64,000 nucleotides of DNA from Salinicola peritrichatus (GCF_003206715.1 NZ_PZJU01000006.1:62001-126000); one strand, 5' to 3'. Counted from the first letter of the stretch, positions 40,075 to 48,956 are shown. The notes: generated by a model not told the origin, from the sequence alone. Numbers and translations: made by a program.

Positions 40075-41460
40075 GTGGACCTACTCAATAGCGTCTTCAA
40101 TGCCATCAACGGTGTGGTCTGGGGACCACTGATGCTGATTCTGCTGTTCGGTGTCGGTATCTATTTGCAGTTGGGCCTCAAATTGATGCCGCTTCGTAAG
40201 CTTGGCCTGGGCTTCAGCCTGCTATGGCAGGGTCGCAATAGCGATTCCGAGTCGCGTGAAGAGGGAGAAATCTCTCCTTTCAATGCGTTGATGACGGCAC
40301 TTTCCGCGACCATCGGCACCGGCAACATCGCCGGTGTGGCTACCGCGATCGCGCTCGGCGGGCCCGGCGCCGTATTCTGGATGTGGTTGACGGCGTTGAT
40401 CGGCATGGCGACCAAATTCGCCGAGGCCGTGCTCGCGGTGCGCTATCGCCAGACCGACTCCCACGGAGACCATGTCGGCGGTCCGATGTACTACATCCGC
40501 AACGGCCTGGGGCGGCGCTGGGCGTGGCTCGGCGGACTGTTCGCCTTCTTCGGGGCGGTGGCGGCATTCGGCATCGGTAACACCGTGCAGTCCAATTCGG
40601 TGGCGGATGCCCTGACGACCTCGTTCGGCGTGCCGGCTTGGCTGACCGGTTTGGTCATCATGATTCTGGCGGGCGCGGTCATCATTGGCGGGATCAAGCG
40701 TATTTCGCAGGTTGCGGGCAAGCTGGTTCCGCTGATGGCGGTTGCCTACTTCGTCTCGGGCGCCATCGTGCTGGTGATCAATGTCGATCAGATCGGCGCT
40801 GCCCTGGGCACGATCTTCACGCATGCGTTTCAGCCGATCGCCGCCAGCGGGGGCTTTGCCGGTGCCGCCGTGGCCGCGGCGATTCGCTTCGGTGTCGCTC
40901 GTGGCATCTTTTCCAACGAAGCGGGGCTTGGCAGCGCGCCGATCGCCCACGCCGCCGCGCAGACACGCAACCCGGTGCGCCAGGGGCTGATTGCGATGTT
41001 AGGCACGTTCATCGACACCATCGTGGTTTGTACTATCACAGCGCTGGTGATTCTGACCTCGACCCAATGGCTCGATGGAGAGAGCGGCGCGGCGCTGACA
41101 TCGCTGTCGTTCGACAGCGCGCTGCCCGGCATCGGCCAGCACGTGGTGGCGATCGCGCTGGCGGTTTTCGCTTTCACCACCATATTGGGCTGGTCGTTCT
41201 ATGGAGAGAAGTGCTTCCAGTATCTCTTCGGTGATCGGGCGATCCTGCTCTACCGCATTCTCTTCGTGCTGGCGGTGCCGGTCGGTGCCATGGCCAAGCT
41301 CGATTTCATCTGGCTGGTGGCGGATACCTTCAACGCCATGATGGCCATTCCCAACCTGATTGCGCTGGCACTGCTGTCGCCGGTGGTATTCAAGCTCACT
41401 CGTGATCACTTCGCCGGCAAGACGGTGCTACCCGGCGAATCGCTGGATCACCGTGAGTGA
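40075..41460 (+). CDS. Alanine/glycine:cation symporter (AGCS family)
   Basis: GTG 40075 follows GGGAG (40064-40068) and gives 461 residues; longer ATG starts lack a site. About 11 membrane helices. The family signature segments are SPFNALMTALSATIGTGNIA and HVGGPMYYIRNGLG, plus SNEAGLGSAPIAHAAA. These transporters import alanine or glycine with sodium. Direct linkage to gcvT, 41 bases downstream, points to glycine as a physiological substrate, which is inference from context. Confidence 0.92.
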   Translation: MDLLNSVFNAINGVVWGPLMLILLFGVGIYLQLGLKLMPLRKLGLGFSLLWQGRNSDSESREEGEISPFNALMTALSATIGTGNIAGVATAIALGGPGAVFWMWLTALIGMATKFAEAVLAVRYRQTDSHGDHVGGPMYYIRNGLGRRWAWLGGLFAFFGAVAAFGIGNTVQSNSVADALTTSFGVPAWLTGLVIMILAGAVIIGGIKRISQVAGKLVPLMAVAYFVSGAIVLVINVDQIGAALGTIFTHAFQPIAASGGFAGAAVAAAIRFGVARGIFSNEAGLGSAPIAHAAAQTRNPVRQGLIAMLGTFIDTIVVCTITALVILTSTQWLDGESGAALTSLSFDSALPGIGQHVVAIALAVFAFTTILGWSFYGEKCFQYLFGDRAILLYRILFVLAVPVGAMAKLDFIWLVADTFNAMMAIPNLIALALLSPVVFKLTRDHFAGKTVLPGESLDHRE

Positions 41461-41501
41461 GAGGCGTAGCTTTCTCGTATTCAATCTCCCAGGAGTTCCC
41501 G

Positions 41502-42614
41502 ATGTCCGATCTGAAACAGACCCCGCTGAGCGCCTTGCATCAAGAACTCGGTGGCAAGATGGTGCCGTTCGCCGGCTACAGCATGCCGGTGCAGTTCCCG
41601 CTCGGCGTCAAGAAGGAGCACGAGCACACGCGCAACGCATGCGGTCTGTTTGATGTCTCGCACATGGGGCAGGTACGGATCAGTGGCCCGTCACCGGCGG
41701 CTGCGATGGAGACGCTGGTGACGGCGGATGTCGTCGATCTGCCGGAAGGTGGGCAGCGCTACGCGCTGTTTACCAATAACGAGGGTGGGATCCTCGACGA
41801 CTTGATGATCGTCAATCATGGCGATTCGCTCTACGTGGTGGTCAACGCGGCGTGTAAGGAGCAGGACGTCGCGCTGATGCGTACCGGCCTGGGCGCCGAA
41901 CACGAAGTCGAAATTCTCGATCGTGGGTTGCTGGCACTGCAGGGACCGCAGGCGAAAGCGGTGATGCAACGGCTCTGCCCGCAGGCTTGCGAGCTGGTCT
42001 TCATGCAGCACGCGCGCTTCGAGGTGCTGGGCAGCGAGGTCTGGATCAGCCGCAGCGGTTATACCGGTGAGGATGGCTTCGAGATTTCGGTTCCGGCCGG
42101 CGCCACCGAGGCGCTCGCGCGCTGGTTTCTCGACCAGCATGAGGTCGAGCCGATCGGTCTTGGCGCCCGCGATTCGCTGCGGCTGGAAGCGGGACTCTGT
42201 CTCTACGGACACGATATCGACGCAACCACCACGCCGGTCGAGGCGAGCCTGTCCTGGGCGGTCGGCAAGTCCCGTCGCGTCGGCGGCGAGCGCGAGGCGG
42301 GCTTCCCCGGGGCCGACGTGGTGCTGCATCAGATGCAGGCCAAGGACCATCGGCGCAAGCGGATCGGCCTGGTCGGCGAAGGCCGTGCGCCGGTGCGGGA
42401 AGGGGCGCAACTCTTCGACGCCGATGACAACGAAGTCGGTCAGGTCACCTCCGGCAGCTTCGGGCCCAGTGTCGGAGCGCCGGTGGCCATGGCTTACGCC
42501 AATGTGGAATCGGCCGACAGGGGCACGACGCTCTACGCCGACGTACGTGGCAAGCGTCTACCGATGACCGTCAGCCCGATGCCGTTCGTCCCGGCGAGCT
42601 ACTACCGGGGCTGA
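41502..42614 (+). CDS. gcvT: Aminomethyltransferase, glycine cleavage T protein
   Basis: 370 residues from ATG 41502 (AGGAG 41491-41495). The folate-binding fold shows FDVSHMGQVRISG, YTGEDGFEISVP and GLGARDSLRLEAGLCLYGHD, all typical of GcvT rather than YgfZ. It transfers the methylene group to tetrahydrofolate and releases ammonia. It shares its transcript with the symporter, away from gcvPH. Confidence 0.96.
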   Translation: MSDLKQTPLSALHQELGGKMVPFAGYSMPVQFPLGVKKEHEHTRNACGLFDVSHMGQVRISGPSPAAAMETLVTADVVDLPEGGQRYALFTNNEGGILDDLMIVNHGDSLYVVVNAACKEQDVALMRTGLGAEHEVEILDRGLLALQGPQAKAVMQRLCPQACELVFMQHARFEVLGSEVWISRSGYTGEDGFEISVPAGATEALARWFLDQHEVEPIGLGARDSLRLEAGLCLYGHDIDATTTPVEASLSWAVGKSRRVGGEREAGFPGADVVLHQMQAKDHRRKRIGLVGEGRAPVREGAQLFDADDNEVGQVTSGSFGPSVGAPVAMAYANVESADRGTTLYADVRGKRLPMTVSPMPFVPASYYRG

Positions 42615-42632
42615 TGCCTTTTCGGCAGAATA

Positions 42633-42648
42633 TTTATACCGTTATCTT
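42633..42648 (+). repeat. 16-bp intergenic repeat, copy 1
   Basis: TTTATACCGTTATCTT, directly before the gcvT terminator. The identical 16-mer occurs at 59214-59229 between uvrB and fumarase, also in non-coding AT-rich sequence. Meaning unknown. Confidence 0.5.
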
Positions 42649-42652
42649 TTTT

Positions 42653-42681
42653 AAGCCTTGCCTTAGTGGCGAGGCTTTTTT
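42653..42681 (+). terminator. Intrinsic terminator after gcvT
   Basis: AAGCCTTGCC / GGCGAGGCTT (one mismatch) around TTAGT, followed by T residues. It ends the symporter-gcvT transcript, and may also serve the convergent alkB-like operon. Confidence 0.75.
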
Positions 42682-42699
42682 GTCTTCAGATTGATGGGT

Positions 42700-43356
42700 T
42701 TAGATTGGAATGCTCGATCGGACGCTGCGGAACGTCAGATTGATACGCACCCCGGGGATCGCGCGGGGAGCAAGCGCATGCTGCCAGCTTTCCTGAACGC
42801 CAGGCCCCATCAACAGCAGGCTGCCGTGGGGCAACCAGACATTGAATGCACGTCGGTATTGCCCCCTGTTTTCTCGAAACCGCTGCGGGCGCTTTTCGCG
42901 AAACCGCAGCGGACGCTCGCTGCCAAGCGAGATGGAGGCAACGATCGGCCTGACGCCCAGCTCCGGCTCGTCGTCGCTGTGCCAGCCCATGCGCTGGTCG
43001 CCGCTTGCATAGCGATTCAGCAGCACGCTGTTGAATTGAGCGGCAGGCAGTTCGGCGATATGCAGGGCATTCACGACGCGGTCGCGCAGCGCTTCGACGG
43101 CGGCATGCCAGGGATGCGGTTCCAATGATCGCCCCGAGTAGCGATAACGGGCATCTTCATCGCCCATCCAGCACTGCGAGCGTGGAATCGGGTGATGACG
43201 ACCGTAGAGTTGGATGGAGGGCGAGGCCCAGGCAATGTCTCGCTCGAGTGTCGCCAGCAAGCGGGAGGCTTCATCGGCGCCCAGGAAGGCCGGATGCAGG
43301 GCCAGAAGCGGCGCCGTATGGAGGATCTGCCAGAGTGTATCGCCGTCCTCGACCAT
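42700..43356 (-). CDS. AlkB-family Fe(II)/2-oxoglutarate dioxygenase
   Basis: 218 residues with the double-stranded beta-helix iron site: H126-x-D128 in GWHSDDE, H193 in WQHALAPR, and the 2-oxoglutarate arginine in RINLTFR (R204/R210). The NRYASGDQRMGWHSD segment is typical of AlkB/ALKBH2-like proteins that reverse alkylation of nucleic acid bases by oxidative demethylation. It is the last gene of the GT4-PAP2-AlkB run, 10 bases after the PAP2 gene. Substrate (DNA, RNA or other) is not determined. Confidence 0.88.
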   Translation of the reverse strand: MVEDGDTLWQILHTAPLLALHPAFLGADEASRLLATLERDIAWASPSIQLYGRHHPIPRSQCWMGDEDARYRYSGRSLEPHPWHAAVEALRDRVVNALHIAELPAAQFNSVLLNRYASGDQRMGWHSDDEPELGVRPIVASISLGSERPLRFREKRPQRFRENRGQYRRAFNVWLPHGSLLLMGPGVQESWQHALAPRAIPGVRINLTFRSVRSSIPI

Positions 43357-43366
43357 GCCGAAGCCG

Positions 43367-43927
43367 TCAGGTCCAGCCCAGGCTCGAGGGGGCGATGAGT
43401 TGGCTGCACCACGCCAGTCCCACCCCGATCAGCGCGCCGACGATGACATCGCTGAGGTAGTGCAGGCCGAGCACGACACGGGAGGCCGCGATCAGGCATG
43501 CCAGCGGGAACACGATCGGCAGCAACGCCGGTGTCGTCGCCGCTGTCATCAGGGTGAACATCACGGCATGCAACGTATGGCCGCTGGGAAAACTGTAGCG
43601 ATCCACCGGCGGCATGCTGCAACGAATGGTGGTGAACGTGATGTAAGGGCGCTCGCGGCAGAGCCGTGTCTTCAAGGCACGGTAGACCAGTGCCGCCACG
43701 GCAGCCGTCAAACCCCAGTCAACGGCGATCAGCCAGCCCGCTCGTCCGTGCCAGAGTGGTTGACAGAGACTCAGCAGCACCCATGCCGGCCAGTCGCCCA
43801 GGCGGCTGACCCGGCGAAACAGCCACAGCGTGGGGGCATGGCGCGAGAGATCCGCCAGCCAATGGCTGAGGCGACTCTCGAAGCGATCGAGACGTTCAAA
43901 CGTGAGACGTGGTGTGCGCGGCAGCAT
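43367..43927 (-). CDS. PAP2-family membrane phosphatase
   Basis: 186 residues with about five membrane helices. The three PAP2 active-site motifs are visible: KTRLCRERP, the PSGH motif in YSFPSGHTLHAV, and SRVVLGLHYLSDV with its catalytic His. Enzymes of this family dephosphorylate phosphatidic acid, undecaprenyl pyrophosphate or similar lipids at the inner membrane. It overlaps the GT4 gene by 32 bases, so the two are coupled; diacylglycerol supply for a glycolipid synthase is one possibility. Confidence 0.88.
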   Translation of the reverse strand: MLPRTPRLTFERLDRFESRLSHWLADLSRHAPTLWLFRRVSRLGDWPAWVLLSLCQPLWHGRAGWLIAVDWGLTAAVAALVYRALKTRLCRERPYITFTTIRCSMPPVDRYSFPSGHTLHAVMFTLMTAATTPALLPIVFPLACLIAASRVVLGLHYLSDVIVGALIGVGLAWCSQLIAPSSLGWT

Positions 43928-45053
43928 GCAGTGGCCTCTGGACCTGGATCAGATGCGCGAGGAAGCGATCGCCGATGTTGGCCCAACTCAGAGTCGCTGC
44001 GCGCTGACGCGCCTGGCGTCCGAGGCGGGCATACACTGCCGGCTGGCGGCTCAACTCGCCGGCGGCGTGAATGAAGCCCTGACGGTCGTTCGGCTGCACC
44101 AGGCGGCCGTCGACGTCATCGGTGATGAGTTCCTTGGCGGCCGCATGTTCGAAAGCGACGACCGCCAGCCCGCTGGCCATCGCCTCGGGCACCACGTTGC
44201 CGAAGGTTTCGGACAGCGAAGGGAAGACGAAAATATCCGCGCTGGCATAGTGGGCGGCCAATGCCTCGCCTTTCTGAAATCCAGTGAAGATGGCCTCCGG
44301 CAAGCGCCGGGAGAGCGTCTTGCGGGCCGGGCCGTCTCCCACCAGCACCTGAATGAGAGACGGATTGGCACGCTGCATCGCCGCCATCGAATCGGCAAGC
44401 AGTTCGATGTTCTTCTCCGAGGCGAGCCGTCCGACATAGAGCGCTACCGGCTGGTGCGGTCCCGCGCCCCACTGGCGGCGCAATTCGGCATCACGGCGGG
44501 CGGGGGAATAGCGCTGCGCATCGACGCCTCGCGCGAGCACCGAGACCTGACGGTAGCCGGCATCTTCCAGCGCTTCGCGCTGAGCGTGGGTCGGCACCAG
44601 CGTTGCGTCGCAGCGATTGTGGAAATAGCGCAGGCCACGACGCGCGAAAGGGATGCTCCAACTCAGATGGTAACTCTCGGCGTACTGATCGAAGTTGGTA
44701 TGGAAACCGCTGACGACAGGAATTTGCAAGCGCCTGGCGGCATTGAGCGCCGACCAGCCGAGCGGCCCTTCGGTCGCTATGTAGATGGCATCCGGACGTT
44801 CCTGTCGCCATAACTGCAGCAGGCGTCGGCGACAAGGCAGGCCAACATGGACATCGGCATAGATGGGCAGGGCGATGCCTCTGACATGCACGTCCCGTTC
44901 GGCAAGGCTGTCGCGGCCGCCATCGACGGGATCGGGCCTGACCAGTTGCAGCGTCACGCCTTTCGCGACCAGATGGCTGGCGAGGTGACTCAGGGTGTGC
45001 GCGACACCGTTGACTTCCGGAGACCAGGTCTCACTGACCAGGGCTATACGCAT
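43896..45053 (-). CDS. GT4-family glycosyltransferase, probable glycolipid synthase
   Basis: 385 residues from ATG 45053 (GGGAGCGGTAAC before it). The GT-B fold begins MRIALVSETWSPEVNGVAHT and the C-terminal nucleotide-sugar half has VALYVGRLASEKNIELL, FTGFQKG, and the EX7E-like PSLSETFGNVVPEAMASGLA. This pattern is close to mannosyl/glucosyl transferases acting on diacylglycerol or phosphatidylinositol. Coupling to a PAP2 phosphatase suggests membrane-lipid remodelling. The sugar donor and acceptor are not determined. A Pho-box-like array lies ~85-125 bases upstream. Confidence 0.85.
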   Translation of the reverse strand: MRIALVSETWSPEVNGVAHTLSHLASHLVAKGVTLQLVRPDPVDGGRDSLAERDVHVRGIALPIYADVHVGLPCRRRLLQLWRQERPDAIYIATEGPLGWSALNAARRLQIPVVSGFHTNFDQYAESYHLSWSIPFARRGLRYFHNRCDATLVPTHAQREALEDAGYRQVSVLARGVDAQRYSPARRDAELRRQWGAGPHQPVALYVGRLASEKNIELLADSMAAMQRANPSLIQVLVGDGPARKTLSRRLPEAIFTGFQKGEALAAHYASADIFVFPSLSETFGNVVPEAMASGLAVVAFEHAAAKELITDDVDGRLVQPNDRQGFIHAAGELSRQPAVYARLGRQARQRAATLSWANIGDRFLAHLIQVQRPLHAAAHTTSHV

Positions 45054-45135
45054 CGTTACCGCTCCCATGCACGGCAGAATTCCGCCTCGCGACGCTTCCC
45101 TGCCGTGTTGATCCTGTCTAGATCCTGCGCACCGC

Positions 45136-45176
45136 CAATGACGTCAATGCGTCATTGTGATGACGATTGCGTGACA
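45136..45176 (-). promoter_or_regulatory. Possible regulatory site upstream of GT4 gene (dyad and 11-bp phased TGAC/GTCA)
   Basis: CAATGACG / CGTCATTG form a perfect 8-bp dyad with a 6-base spacer (45136-45157). On the minus strand TGTCA (45172-45176) and CGTCA (45161-45165) are exactly 11 bp apart, with another CGTCA at 45139-45143 two turns further. This phasing recalls PhoB boxes (TGTCA repeats at 11 bp), but one base deviates in each second half, and the dyad might instead be an unrelated operator. Confidence 0.35.
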
Positions 45177-45189
45177 TCGTTCATATTGA

Positions 45190-46080
45190 CTAGCGTAGCA
45201 CGCGCGCCGGATCCACGGGCTTGCCGCCGTGACGAAGATCGAACAGCAGATGATAGGCATTGGCGCTCTCGTCCCGGCCGATATCGCACAGCGGCGTGCC
45301 TTGCTTGACCGATTGGCCTTCGGATACCCGTAGCTGGCCGCAGAAGGCGTAGACGCTCTGCATGTTGTCGGCATGATGGAGGATCACGACCTGGCCGAGC
45401 TGGCGCATTCCGCTGGCGAATCGCACCGTGCCGGGGGCGGTCGCCTTGGCCTGGGCCGGTGCCGAGGTCGATAGCAGCATTGGCTGCAGCGTACCATGCG
45501 CGTCGCGTCCGAAATGGCGCTCGATGCGGTATTGGTCCAACGGCCAGCCCCAGCCGTGCGCCGACCCGGGCAGCGGCCCGGGATCGGGCAGGCTGCGCGA
45601 AGCGGCCGGCGCCGCCCTGGTACTCGCGGCACGACTCGACCCACCGCCGCCCAGCGGCACTTGAATCAGCTGTCCGACTTCGAGTCGAGAGGGATCGATA
45701 CCGGCATTGGCCGCTTGAACGCGTTGCGGGTCGCTACCGAAGTAGCGGGCGATCGAGTAAAGCGTATCGCCGCGCCGAACCTGGTAACGATAGGGGCCGC
45801 CGCCAGGCGCGCGTTCCTGCTGCGACGGCAGCATCAGCCGCTGGCCGACAGCCAGACGACGAGAATCGACCCCAGGGTTGAAACGCTGCAGCCGCAACAA
45901 CGGAATGTCCGCCTGGCTGGCGATCTTGCCGAGCGTATCGCCGCGCTGCACGACGACCCAGCCGCCTCCGCTGGAGCCGCTGATGCCACCGCCACCGGCG
46001 CATCCGCCCAGCAACAGCATCAGCGCCAGGAGTAGGAGGAGAGCGCTGCGTCTTTTTCCTGCCACAATATATTCAACCAT
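45190..46080 (-). CDS. LysM/LytM-type lipoprotein, probable amidase activator (NlpD/EnvC-like)
   Basis: 296 residues. Lipoprotein signal with box LLGGC near residue 27, two LysM domains (WVVVQRGDTLGKIASQADIP; YQVRRGDTLYSIARYFG) and a C-terminal M23/LytM domain. The zinc site is degenerate: the usual HLHF is HLLF in YHLLFDLRHGG, so the domain is unlikely to cut peptidoglycan and more likely activates amidases, as NlpD and EnvC do. The start at 46080 overlaps the upstream acyltransferase by 61 bases; a shorter start (for example GTG in VAGKRRS) is possible. Confidence 0.82.
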   Translation of the reverse strand: MVEYIVAGKRRSALLLLLALMLLLGGCAGGGGISGSSGGGWVVVQRGDTLGKIASQADIPLLRLQRFNPGVDSRRLAVGQRLMLPSQQERAPGGGPYRYQVRRGDTLYSIARYFGSDPQRVQAANAGIDPSRLEVGQLIQVPLGGGGSSRAASTRAAPAASRSLPDPGPLPGSAHGWGWPLDQYRIERHFGRDAHGTLQPMLLSTSAPAQAKATAPGTVRFASGMRQLGQVVILHHADNMQSVYAFCGQLRVSEGQSVKQGTPLCDIGRDESANAYHLLFDLRHGGKPVDPARVLR

Positions 46081-46895
46081 GTATAGAAACGTTCCTTGTA
46101 ATCGGCATCGTCATAGCTACCCTCCAGCATCCATGCCGGCCTGTCGAGGCACCTCGCCACGATGGCGACGCCTGACTCACGACCACAGAGAAAATCCCAG
46201 AAATTAGGGGGCTGGCGCCGATAATGAAGCGTGATGTCGAGGATCCCGTCGAGTCGCGAGCCAAGCAGCCCGATGACCTGAGCGATGCCTCCCGCCTTGG
46301 GCCGCAACAGGTGTCGATAGGGACTGGCTTGGCGGTGCTGTTTGGCTGGCGTAAAGCGTGTTCCCTCGACGAAGTTGTAGATCGCCATGGGCATCTCCCG
46401 GGCATGCTCGCACATGCGCTGGGTCGCCAGACGGTCGCGCTCGGCAAGGCGTGGATTGCGGGCGAGCTTCTCGCGGCTGTATCGCCGCATGAAAGGGAAC
46501 TCCAGGGCCCAGCATGCCAGGCCGACGATCGGCACGAGAATCAACTCGCGCTTGAGAAAGAATTTCGGCATCGGCAGGCGCCCGGTAAGCACGTATAGCA
46601 TGACGATGATGTCGGTCCAGCTCTGGTGATTGGCAATCACCAGCCACCACTGGCGAGGGGAGAGGTCGTCGGGAAGTTCGCTGCGAATCCGGGGACGGAT
46701 CCAGTAGCGTATCCAGCAGTTGTTGGTGCGCACCCAGGCCAGCGCTATTCGATGCAGGCCACCTAGCACGAACCGGCGCCAGCGACGCGTTGGCGTCACT
46801 ATCTTCAACAGGGTCAGCGCGATCAGCGGAACTCCCCAGAACAGCGTACCAATGATCAGCAGCAGTACGCTGACGAACCCTTTCAGGGTCGACAT
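46020..46895 (-). CDS. PlsC/YihG-like membrane acyltransferase
   Basis: 291 residues from ATG 46895 (GGAG 10 bases before). N-terminal membrane helix, then the acyltransferase motifs: ANHQSWTDIIV (NHxxxxD) and YNFVEGTRFT (substrate-phosphate motif), with PKAGGIAQV downstream. YihG-type enzymes transfer acyl chains to lysophospholipids. Its overlap with the LysM lipoprotein gene suggests one transcript. Confidence 0.88.
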   Translation of the reverse strand: MSTLKGFVSVLLLIIGTLFWGVPLIALTLLKIVTPTRRWRRFVLGGLHRIALAWVRTNNCWIRYWIRPRIRSELPDDLSPRQWWLVIANHQSWTDIIVMLYVLTGRLPMPKFFLKRELILVPIVGLACWALEFPFMRRYSREKLARNPRLAERDRLATQRMCEHAREMPMAIYNFVEGTRFTPAKQHRQASPYRHLLRPKAGGIAQVIGLLGSRLDGILDITLHYRRQPPNFWDFLCGRESGVAIVARCLDRPAWMLEGSYDDADYKERFYTWLNILWQEKDAALSSYSWR

Positions 46896-47303
46896 GCCAT
46901 TCTCCATCAATGACTTGGCTCAATGTTACTGGAATGTCGTCAGGGTGCACAGCGTGGCGAGTATGAGGCCACTGGCATCAGCGGCTAGCATGAGATTCGT
47001 CAGGCCGCGTCGGAGCCGAGATGGCGGGAAAACGTTGACGAAAATCTGACCAATCTAAGAGCAGCTCCGGCAAGCGCTGCAATCGTCGCCACCGGCCACC
47101 GGAAATGCACAGCGTTATCCACAGAAGATGTGAATAATTTGTGTCGCTTGGTATCGCCCCATTGGCGGTCCATTGGGCGGCAAAAACGTCCAAGAATTGC
47201 TAGAATTTCGGCACTTTCAACTCTGTTCGATACGGAGTTTGCCTTTTCGGCTCGCGACGATGCGTGATCGTCGACATCCGTTCTTCGTTGCCTTTCGCTG
47301 GAG
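46896..47303. other. Intergenic region between acyltransferase and MFS gene
   Basis: About 410 bases without a convincing gene; ORFs on both strands look unnatural. It must carry the divergent promoters. A perfect DnaA-box consensus, TTATCCACA, occurs at 47115-47123; as a single copy its significance is doubtful. The part next to the MFS start is AT-richer. Confidence 0.4.
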
Positions 47304-48623
47304 ATGCCGTTGCGCTCATTACCCGCGACTCTGCCCATTCTGTTTCTTTGCGAGATCAGCTTCCTGCTCGGTCACGGACTGATCATGACGCTGCTCGGCG
47401 TGCGCATGTCGCTGGAAGCCTTCCCGTCACAGATGGCGGGTCTGTTGATGTCCTGCTTCTCGCTGGGTTTCGTCGCCGGTAGCTACTGGCTGGAGAAGCG
47501 AATCCGCAGTGTCGGCCATATTCGCGTCTTTGCGGCCTGCGCGGCGCTGCTGGCGGCCACGGCGATGCTGCATGGTCTTTGGGTCGATCCCTGGGCCTGG
47601 CTGGTATGGCGGCTGTTCGGCGGGGCGGCGACCGCGGGATTGTTGATGGTGATGGAGTCATGGGTTTCGGGAGAGTCGACCAACGAGAACCGCGGACGGG
47701 TGCTGGGGTGGTATCTAGTGATCTCGACGCTGTCCCTGGCCGGTGGCCAGTGGATGCTCAACATGGCCGATCCGGGAACCTTCGTCCTGTTTTCGGTTGC
47801 CGGCATCCTGTTCGCCTTGTCGCTGGTGCCGCTGTCGATCCACCGTATTCAGGGGCCGCTGCGCTCGAGTCATGATGTCTCCGCCAAGATCTCGCTGCGT
47901 ACGCTGTTTTCGCGGGCGCCGGTGGGACTTGTCGGTGCTTTCGTGGCGGGAATGATGGTGCAGGCGTTCTTCGCCATGACGCCATACTACGGTCAGGAAA
48001 TCGGGCTCAGCACCGCGCAGACCGCTCAGTTCATGTCGATCACGACATTGGTGGCGCTTATCGCGCAGTGGACGCTCGGCCGCGTCTCGGACCGTTTCGA
48101 TCGACGCAAGGTCATCCTCTGCATGGCGGTGGTGATGACCGTTTCGGGCGCCTTGATCACGGTTGCCGCGCGTTCGAGCTACTGGCTGCTGGTATTCATC
48201 GCCAGCTTCCATACCGCCATGTTGCACACGCTGTACTCGTTGAGTCTGGCGCACACCCACGATTGGCTGGAACCGGAAGAGACGATCCAGGCCAATGCCA
48301 AAATACTGATCTGTTACGGCGTGGGGTCGGTGGTCGGACCTTTCAGTGCCTCGTTGCTCATGGAGAGCCTGGGCCCGGACGGTCTATGGCTATTCCTGGG
48401 TGGCTCGGCGATGTCGCTGGCGTTGTTCATCGCCTATCGGCTATGGCGCCGCGAGCCGGTCAAGGCGCCGGAGGAGCAGGAGCCCTATACCCCGCTGGTG
48501 CCGCTGGTGGAGTCGACGCATTACATCAGCGAGCTGGATCCACGCCATGGCCCTTGGCAGTACGAGCTCGATCTGGAAGGCGTGCAGGAAGAAGCTGACG
48601 AACCGGCGCGTAGCCCGGCTTGA
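47304..48623 (+). CDS. MFS transporter, YcaD-like
   Basis: 439 residues, about 12 membrane helices. The A-type MFS loop GRVSDRFDRRKVILCMAVVM is clear, and the N-terminal half has LLMSCFSLGFVAGSY, as in the YcaD group. The C-terminal tail is long and acidic (about 50 residues). Substrate unknown. It may export small organic compounds; local context does not help. Confidence 0.85.
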   Translation: MPLRSLPATLPILFLCEISFLLGHGLIMTLLGVRMSLEAFPSQMAGLLMSCFSLGFVAGSYWLEKRIRSVGHIRVFAACAALLAATAMLHGLWVDPWAWLVWRLFGGAATAGLLMVMESWVSGESTNENRGRVLGWYLVISTLSLAGGQWMLNMADPGTFVLFSVAGILFALSLVPLSIHRIQGPLRSSHDVSAKISLRTLFSRAPVGLVGAFVAGMMVQAFFAMTPYYGQEIGLSTAQTAQFMSITTLVALIAQWTLGRVSDRFDRRKVILCMAVVMTVSGALITVAARSSYWLLVFIASFHTAMLHTLYSLSLAHTHDWLEPEETIQANAKILICYGVGSVVGPFSASLLMESLGPDGLWLFLGGSAMSLALFIAYRLWRREPVKAPEEQEPYTPLVPLVESTHYISELDPRHGPWQYELDLEGVQEEADEPARSPA

Positions 48624-48637
48624 CGAGCGGATACGAA

Positions 48638-48659
48638 AAAGCCGGCGAGTGCCGGCTTT
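48638..48659. terminator. Bidirectional terminator between MFS and grxA
   Basis: Perfect 9-bp palindrome AAAGCCGGC / GCCGGCTTT around GAGT, placed between convergent genes, so it can end both transcripts. It is similar in design to the terminator at 18656-18681, which has the same GAGT loop. Confidence 0.8.
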
Positions 48660-48683
48660 CGAAGGTGCATGCCAATCCAGTAC

Positions 48684-48956
48684 TCAGGCGCTTTCGGGCA
48701 GTAGCGCCTGGTCGCGTACATACTGATCGAACTCGGTGAAACCACCGATATGCGTCTGATCGACGAAGATCTGAGGTACGGTTTCCACCGGCTTGCCGAT
48801 CGTCTTTTCCATGTCGGCCTTGGTGATACCTTCTTCGTGGATGTCGATGTAGCGGAACTCGAAGTCGTCGCGGGCTTCCTTGAGCTTCTCGGACAGCTCC
48901 TTGGCGCGGACGCAGAAGGGACAGCCAGGGCGGCCGAAAATGACGGTCAGCATCAA
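48684..48956 (-). CDS. grxA: Glutaredoxin 1-type (GrxA)
   Basis: 90 residues. Dithiol active site C12-P-F-C15 in GRPGCPFCVRAKELSEKL, the TVPQIFVDQTHIGGFTEF cis-Pro segment and the HEEGITKADMEKTIGKPVET stretch closely follow E. coli Grx1. It reduces ribonucleotide reductase and protein disulphides with glutathione in the cytoplasm. The second Met (48953) is an equally good start. Confidence 0.93.
   Translation of the reverse strand: MMLTVIFGRPGCPFCVRAKELSEKLKEARDDFEFRYIDIHEEGITKADMEKTIGKPVETVPQIFVDQTHIGGFTEFDQYVRDQALLPESA

Noticed and set aside
47115-47123. Replication origin suggested by a DnaA box
   Set aside because: Only one perfect 9-mer, no cluster, and no origin genes (dnaA, dnaN, gidA) nearby.
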